Positions 33,715 to 37,208 of a stretch of 37,208 nucleotides of DNA are shown here, piece by piece (the stretch's first letter is position 1; each line of letters starts with the position of its first letter). The stretch spans positions 1 through 37,208 of the forward strand of contig CAJBLH010000179.1 of assembly GCA_903953895.1 (NCBI GenBank), written 5' to 3'. Made by a program: the position numbers and the translations under genes. Source of the DNA: an uncultured Desulfobacteraceae bacterium. Its GTDB lineage: Bacteria; Desulfobacterota; Desulfobacteria; Desulfobacterales; Desulfatirhabdiaceae. Below the pieces are notes generated by a model. The model saw nothing but the letters and a program-made list of their open reading frames with translations, ran no database searches and was not told the origin of the DNA.

Positions 33715-34506
33715 TTAGGGCCAAATCTTCCATTTTGCCTGTCCGTTATTCCACAGATTGTTGAGATAATCCATGTCTCGCAACGTGTCCATACATGCCC
33801 AGAATCCCCGATGCTTATAAACCATCATCTGCCCGTCTTTAGCGATTTGTTCTAAAGGCCCTATCTCAAGATCGCAGGACTCATCTTCGGAAAGATAGTT
33901 GAAAATAGACCTATTAAATACAAAGAAACCACCATTGATAAGGCTCTCTCCCTTTTGCGGCTTTTCGGCAAATGATACCACGCAATCACCGTCTGTTTTA
34001 AGTTCACCAAAACGGGAAGCCGAATTGATCCCTGTAACCGTAACAAGTTTTCCATGCGATTTATGAAATGCCAACAAAGCATTAACATCCACATCTGAAA
34101 GGCCGTCGCCATAACTCATCATGAAGGGGTCATCACTGATATATTTTTCCATTTTTTTCAATCGCGCACCTTTGAGCGTTTTCTCCCCTGTATTGGCAAG
34201 CGTAATTTTCCAACCAGCTTCATCATGTGATTGGTGAATACACATCTTATCGGGCTGTCCCAGCTCAATAGTAACATCATTGTTCATCAGTTCATAATGG
34301 CAAAAATAATTCTTGATCATCTCGCCTTTATATCCCAATGCCAACACAAAATCCTGAAAACCAAATTGCGAATAGTACTTCATGATGTGCCAAAGAATGG
34401 GACGTGAACCGATATTAACCATCGGTTTTGGGCGAAATTCCGTTTCTTCACGGAGTCGAGTACCAAGACCGCCGCAAAGTATGACAACTTTCATTGAATT
34501 TGCCAT
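33715..34506 (-). CDS. rfbF: Glucose-1-phosphate cytidylyltransferase
   Basis: The 263-residue nucleotidyltransferase shows the substrate signature KVVILCGGLGTRLREETEFR followed by PKPMVNIGSRPILWHIMKYY. GYGDGLSDVDV-type metal-binding sequence (MMSYGDGLSDVDVN) and FWACMDTLRDMDYLN, both typical of RfbF, are also present. It joins CTP and glucose-1-phosphate to make CDP-glucose, first step to CDP-3,6-dideoxyhexoses. The ATG at 34506 has a GGAG site 7 bases upstream; a second Met four codons in is possible. The usual next gene, rfbG (CDP-glucose 4,6-dehydratase), is not in the window. Confidence 0.95.
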   Translation of the reverse strand: MANSMKVVILCGGLGTRLREETEFRPKPMVNIGSRPILWHIMKYYSQFGFQDFVLALGYKGEMIKNYFCHYELMNNDVTIELGQPDKMCIHQSHDEAGWKITLANTGEKTLKGARLKKMEKYISDDPFMMSYGDGLSDVDVNALLAFHKSHGKLVTVTGINSASRFGELKTDGDCVVSFAEKPQKGESLINGGFFVFNRSIFNYLSEDESCDLEIGPLEQIAKDGQMMVYKHRGFWACMDTLRDMDYLNNLWNNGQAKWKIWP

Positions 34507-34781
34507 GTTGAATCTCCGATCAAAATAATTACCCAAAAAACTGGGCAGCCTGCTAATCTATAACATACATTTCGCACTGATTTGAAAAGAATGATTACAG
34601 CATATTTATCAAAGCCATAACGGTCAACCTCACTGGTCATATAGGCCACGGTGAGATCACCCGTTGCGAACGAGGACTGAGAGATGATGACAATATTCAG
34701 TTCTGCCGTGACGATATCTGCAGGAATCGGCTCAAGAAATACAATGCGCCCCTGATTATAATGTGCTTTTACGGATATCAT
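34491..34781 (-). CDS. Small hypothetical protein, antitoxin-like N terminus
   Basis: The 96-residue frame begins MISVKAHYNQGRIVFLEPIP, resembling short beta-strand antitoxin-like proteins (AF2212/PG0164 type), but the second half shows no resemblance that I recognise and may be frame-shifted or untranslated. It ends overlapping the rfbF start by 16 bases. An AGGGAAAA site lies before the ATG. It could be a real small gene, a decayed antitoxin, or the leader of rfbF. Confidence 0.4.
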   Translation of the reverse strand: MISVKAHYNQGRIVFLEPIPADIVTAELNIVIISQSSFATGDLTVAYMTSEVDRYGFDKYAVIILFKSVRNVCYRLAGCPVFWVIILIGDSTWQIQ

Positions 34782-34881
34782 GGTTATTTTCCCTGTCTCT
34801 GTACCATTTTTTTGCGCAGTGTTATCATGTATGGGGTTGGATTTCAGGATACCCAGAATGAAATTGGTACCCAGAAAATAT

Positions 34882-35091
34882 CTAATTCAACTCATTTCGA
34901 AGCTTTTCATGAATTTCTGTGGGGTCACCCGCCAATGCAAGCGAATTATTCAACCGACCATTCAAATCGGTTACCAATTCTTCATTTATGTTTTCAAAAT
35001 TTCAAATTGTCTTTTCCCATACAAGAATTCTGCGAAATCCGAAAGTGTTGTCGCCGATGGAGTACACAGATGGGTATCGGTGTACCGATAC
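34882..35091 (-). pseudogene. Possible decayed ORF remnant
   Basis: A 70-codon frame reads VSVHRYPSVYSIGDNTFGFR and RILVWEKTI, then a TGA at 35002-35004, then NFENINEELVTDLNGRL and GDPTEIHEKLRNELN before its final stop. Both halves have protein-like composition, but there is no start codon and no family that I recognise. GTATCGGT/ACCGATAC (35074-35091) forms an inverted repeat at its upstream end. The stretch 34782-35246 holds nothing else that I can support. Confidence 0.25.
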
Positions 35092-35246
35092 TATCTATCA
35101 TATTGATATTAATTATAATATGTGATGGTTGGAAATGTTTTTGATATTTTTTTATCCGCTTCGGTTTCGACTCTGATACTGTCGCGGCAGGTCGAGATGG
35201 AAATCAGGTAACTGAGCATATCTTCTACGGTGCAGGAAGCCGATTT

Positions 35247-35504
35247 TCAAAGTCTGTCAGCGATTTTCCGCCACTGTTCACAAGCATCTTTCAACGATGG
35301 TGGCAAGAATTCAATCCGGGCATGATGACAACGTTCCCTGAGTTGTCGACCATATTGTGTCGGCTTGACATCCCGATATGTATTTTTGTGTGTTTTATGC
35401 TCTTCGATCGTTACTGTATCAATCCACTGAAACCAAGATTCAATGGTTTTCTCTTTGAGGCCGTTTGTTATGGGAGGCCAATTAAAATTGTAAACCGAAC
35501 ACGA
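35247..35504 (-). pseudogene. Orphan C-terminal ORF directly after the AAA ATPase stop
   Basis: In the same frame as the broken ATPase, the codons after its TAA continue open for 85 residues (from NWPPITNGLKEKTIESWFQW through HKTHKNTYRDVKPTQYGRQL to LPPSLKDACEQWRKIADRL). The composition is strongly protein-like, but there is no ATG, GTG or TTG near its beginning. It may be the tail of a truncated companion gene or, less likely, a readthrough extension. I do not recognise the family. Confidence 0.5.
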
Positions 35505-36447
35505 TTACTTCGAGACGCCATCAATCCACCCTCTTTCGATAAGTTGATCAACAGAAATGAGCGAATCGGCATTGAGGCTGATTGCCCAATTGCGCGTGGG
35601 GCCAGTACCGTTTGACCGTTCAAACCAAATGCCCGTGTCCGCAGCCAGGAAATTCAGCACGCACGGATGGTGAGAGATTATCAAGCCTTGCCGGGTTTCT
35701 TCTTGACACATTTCATAAAGGCGATCCAACCAGGGTTGCACCTCTGGTAATGCAAGAAAATTTTCCGGCTCATCGACGCAAAGGGTTGCATCATTATCAG
35801 AAAAAAGCCCGTAGAGCGCTGCATAAAGACCAATCAGTGCTTTTTGCCCTTCAGATATCTGCCCAAAAGGAATATCAATGGACTTTTTGCCGACATCGCT
35901 TTCAAAGCTTGCATAAAGAATCTTGCCCTCTCCAGCATCCTTAAGTCGCAATGTATGAAAACCCGGCAAGCGAAAACGCAGATCGCTCGTCAGTTTCTGA
36001 ATAACATCCGGCTGCGCCTGAGCCAGATATAGACTTTCAGAAAAATAATTTCGCGGCGTTATCGGTCGGAGATATACTACAGTATGATCTCCTCCCTGCT
36101 GCCTTGCGAAATGAATTTTCTGAAAGTCTATAGCGATACCAATCGGCAAAATCGTTCTGATTCGACTGTGGAGATATGGCTTCTCTACGGCTTTCATCAT
36201 TTATCATATCTGGAGCAATGCGTAGTATCCACACCCGTGAAAGACGTTCCTTGAACCATGTCATTTTCGTGGTGTCTTTGCCGGCCATGACGAATCCAAC
36301 TCCTGATTGGGTCCAGTCCATGGGAAAGTTAGGTCCTGCAGAGCCGTTATCCCGATAGAGTTGAGCCGCTCCCTTGATTGACTCAAACAATGGCGATTGA
36401 TTATATATCAGTCGTTCTTCGGCAATATGCTGCTGATGATTGCACAA
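35505..36447 (-). pseudogene. AAA/ABC-type ATPase (AAA_21/OLD-like) gene disrupted by a miniature element
   Basis: Two frames together encode one ATPase. The upstream part (36447 to 36133) ends NQNDFADWYR; the downstream part (from 36026) continues LAQAQPDVIQKLTSDLRFRL. Removing 103 bases (36028-36130) joins them as WYRYLAQAQPD with no other change, giving a 279-residue product. It has the signature-like ISEGQKALIGLY, Walker B LCVDEPENFLAL and H-loop IISHHP, ending LIERGWIDGVSK, as in stand-alone AAA_21 ATPases. No P-loop is found upstream on the minus strand, so the 5' end also appears lost. Such ATPases often belong to defence systems, but no intact partner is visible. Confidence 0.85.
36028..36132. 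mobile_element. Miniature inverted-repeat element (MITE) inserted at a TA site
   Basis: The ends form 27-base inverted repeats with two mismatches: outer part TATAGACTTTCAGAAAA and inner ATTTCGC on each arm (36028-36054 and 36106-36132). A central hairpin (GGAGAT-ATACT / AGTAT-ATCTCC with a 1-base bulge, 36068-36092) lies between. A TA flanks each end as the apparent target duplication, leaving a core of about 101 bases. No coding capacity. TA duplication points to an IS630/Tc1-mariner-type transposase acting in trans (inference). Its removal with one TA restores the ATPase frame. Confidence 0.88.
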
Positions 36448-36766
36448 GCAAACAGCGTGCCGCGGTCAGATGAATTCTCATTTCCATAAGCGAATATCAC
36501 GCAGAATAACTCTCATCCCCCAAATAAGAATGGATGGCAATTCGTTACCGTCTATCCGACAGGAGCGGACGATGTGTTATGATCATTTTCGGAACAGAAT
36601 GAATGAAATTGAATCAGGATCGATACCGATCCGATCCATTTGTACAGATTTTCAGAAAACTCATTCGGCATGGCATCGGAGCATGGGGTACATATCAGGC
36701 CGATAACTGCGAAATTGCCTTCCTGCAATGCCAATGTTACCCATTCCTGTCAATCTCTTGACAAGA
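36448..36766. other. Stretch without a supportable gene
   Basis: Between the broken ATPase and the PIN remnant I find no frame with a recognisable family on either strand. The short minus-strand frames are 60 residues or fewer with no ribosome site. The lost 5' part of the ATPase would be expected here, but no P-loop is seen. Confidence 0.5.
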
Positions 36767-37009
36767 TCAATATGTATTTTCAAACATAACATTATGAGCT
36801 GTACAACCAACAACCTTGGCAGTTGATTTCAATCGATCATCGTTTGTTCAGATTTCAGTACAACCATAATGAAGAGCCGTAGCGAGATGAAGTGCATCAG
36901 GAACCTTGATTTGGTGACAAACGCGCAGTTGAAGAGCCATATCAAATATTTTACCGAACTGAAGTTCATCAAAGGCCAAAAGCAAGGAGCTAATCGGCAG
37001 AATGGTGAT
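36767..37009 (-). pseudogene. PIN-domain (VapC-like) toxin remnant with in-frame stop
   Basis: The frame ITILPISSLLLAFDELQFGK, then LRVCHQIKVPDALHLATALH and YGCTEI is the C-terminal half of a PIN ribonuclease (VPDALHLATAL with the catalytic Asp). At codon 54 a TGA (36848-36850) stands where the family usually has Trp, followed in frame by TNDDRLKSTAKVVGC to a final stop. The N-terminal half with the first catalytic acids is missing: a TAA lies just upstream. It is a dead toxin gene. No intact antitoxin is next to it. Confidence 0.78.
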
Positions 37010-37107
37010 TTAAATGACAAGCCGGGGCAATTCCCGGATGTATAAAGGTAAGGGTTCATGATCCTTATTTTGCCATCTTTGTGCGTTTTAGCCCCTTGCT
37101 TTTGGCC
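36974..37107. repeat. Inverted repeat with 20-base arms
   Basis: GGCCAAAAGCAAGGAGCTAA (36974-36993) and TTAGCCCCTTGCTTTTGGCC (37088-37107) are complementary at 19 of 20 positions, 94 bases apart. The first arm lies inside the PIN remnant, so the outer arm may mark a duplicated and inverted piece of that gene, or another small element's end. Confidence 0.6.
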
Positions 37108-37189
37108 ACTTTCAGACACTTGATTCTTCACGGGCTCTTCTTTATAGATATGGTTCTCGTAAACACAGCTTCCAAGAAAGGATACGCCC

Positions 37190-37208
37190 ATGAAGAACTT
37201 TTTTATGA
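37190..37208 (+). CDS. Possible start of a plus-strand gene at the window edge
   Basis: An ATG at 37190 follows an AAAGGA site by about 8 bases and opens MKNFFM before the window ends. Too short to identify; listed because the ribosome site and spacing are good and because it would mark the change of strand at the end of the cluster. Confidence 0.35.

Noticed and set aside
34780-35144. Overlapping plus-strand frames in the space upstream of rfbF
   Set aside because: Phe/Ser-rich translations without ribosome sites. The minus-strand remnant reading is more protein-like, though also weak.
35505-35507. Programmed stop-codon readthrough of the ATPase TAA
   Set aside because: The ATPase ends in the usual family C terminus (LIERGWIDG) just before the stop, and the gene is already broken by the MITE, so a separate truncated gene is the simpler reading.
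36829-37191. Minus-strand frame of 120 codons starting opposite the putative plus-strand start
   Set aside because: It runs over the PIN remnant in another frame, and its composition (many Phe, Cys and Ser) is that of an overlapping shadow; the PIN frame has recognisable motifs.

Overview
The window reads as a chromosomal segment of a motile Gram-negative bacterium, most likely a deltaproteobacterium (Desulfobacterota, perhaps Desulfobacterales). That assignment is an inference from gene style: a flgB-flgC-fliE-F-G-H-I-J-K order, HDOD and CheX signalling genes beside it, and a TPR/OGT/FkbM glycosyltransferase next to flagellin. No rRNA or other phylogenetic marker is present. Every well-supported intact gene lies on the minus strand, so transcription runs from high to low coordinates.

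Region 1 (1-7.5 kb) is a compact operon for the flagellar basal body and export apparatus: flgB, flgC, fliE, fliF, fliG, fliH, fliI, fliJ and the start of fliK, which leaves the window. A near-consensus sigma-54 promoter stands 30-40 bases before flgB. Region 2 (7.6-13.4 kb) is regulatory. It holds a receiver-less sigma-54 activator with its own terminator, then a run of a CheY-like receiver, a small HD-GYP-N-like protein, an HDOD protein, a soluble GAF histidine kinase, a CheX phosphatase and a receiver-STAS fusion. Region 3 (13.7-18.2 kb) is the filament block fliC, fliD, fliS, fliT-like and flaG, with a sigma-28 promoter before fliC.

Region 4 (18.7-34.5 kb) looks like a glycosylation island. 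Next to flagellin is a TPR/O-GlcNAc-transferase-type/FkbM fusion with its own sigma-54-like promoter. Behind it come gmd, an 1814-residue protein with four glycosyltransferase modules plus TPRs, a CmcI-type methyltransferase with a partial second copy, a C-methyltransferase-like protein, a nucleotide-sugar reductase/epimerase, a TylCIII-type C-methyltransferase, a 3,5-epimerase and glucose-1-phosphate cytidylyltransferase. Together they suggest a C- or O-methylated CDP-deoxysugar and a GDP-deoxymannose-type sugar, built and attached to flagellin or a surface glycan. The CDP-glucose 4,6-dehydratase expected beside rfbF is not in the window.

Region 5 (34.5-37.2 kb) is a decay zone: an antitoxin-like small ORF, ORF remnants, an AAA ATPase gene broken by a 103-bp TA-targeted miniature inverted-repeat element (removing it restores the frame exactly), and a PIN-domain toxin remnant with a stop codon where the family usually has Trp. 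A possible plus-strand gene begins at the very end.

The strongest candidates for something new are the giant modular glycosyltransferase, the sigma-54-linked flagellin glycosyltransferase fusion with a degenerate methyltransferase motif, and the small mobile element in the ATPase gene.
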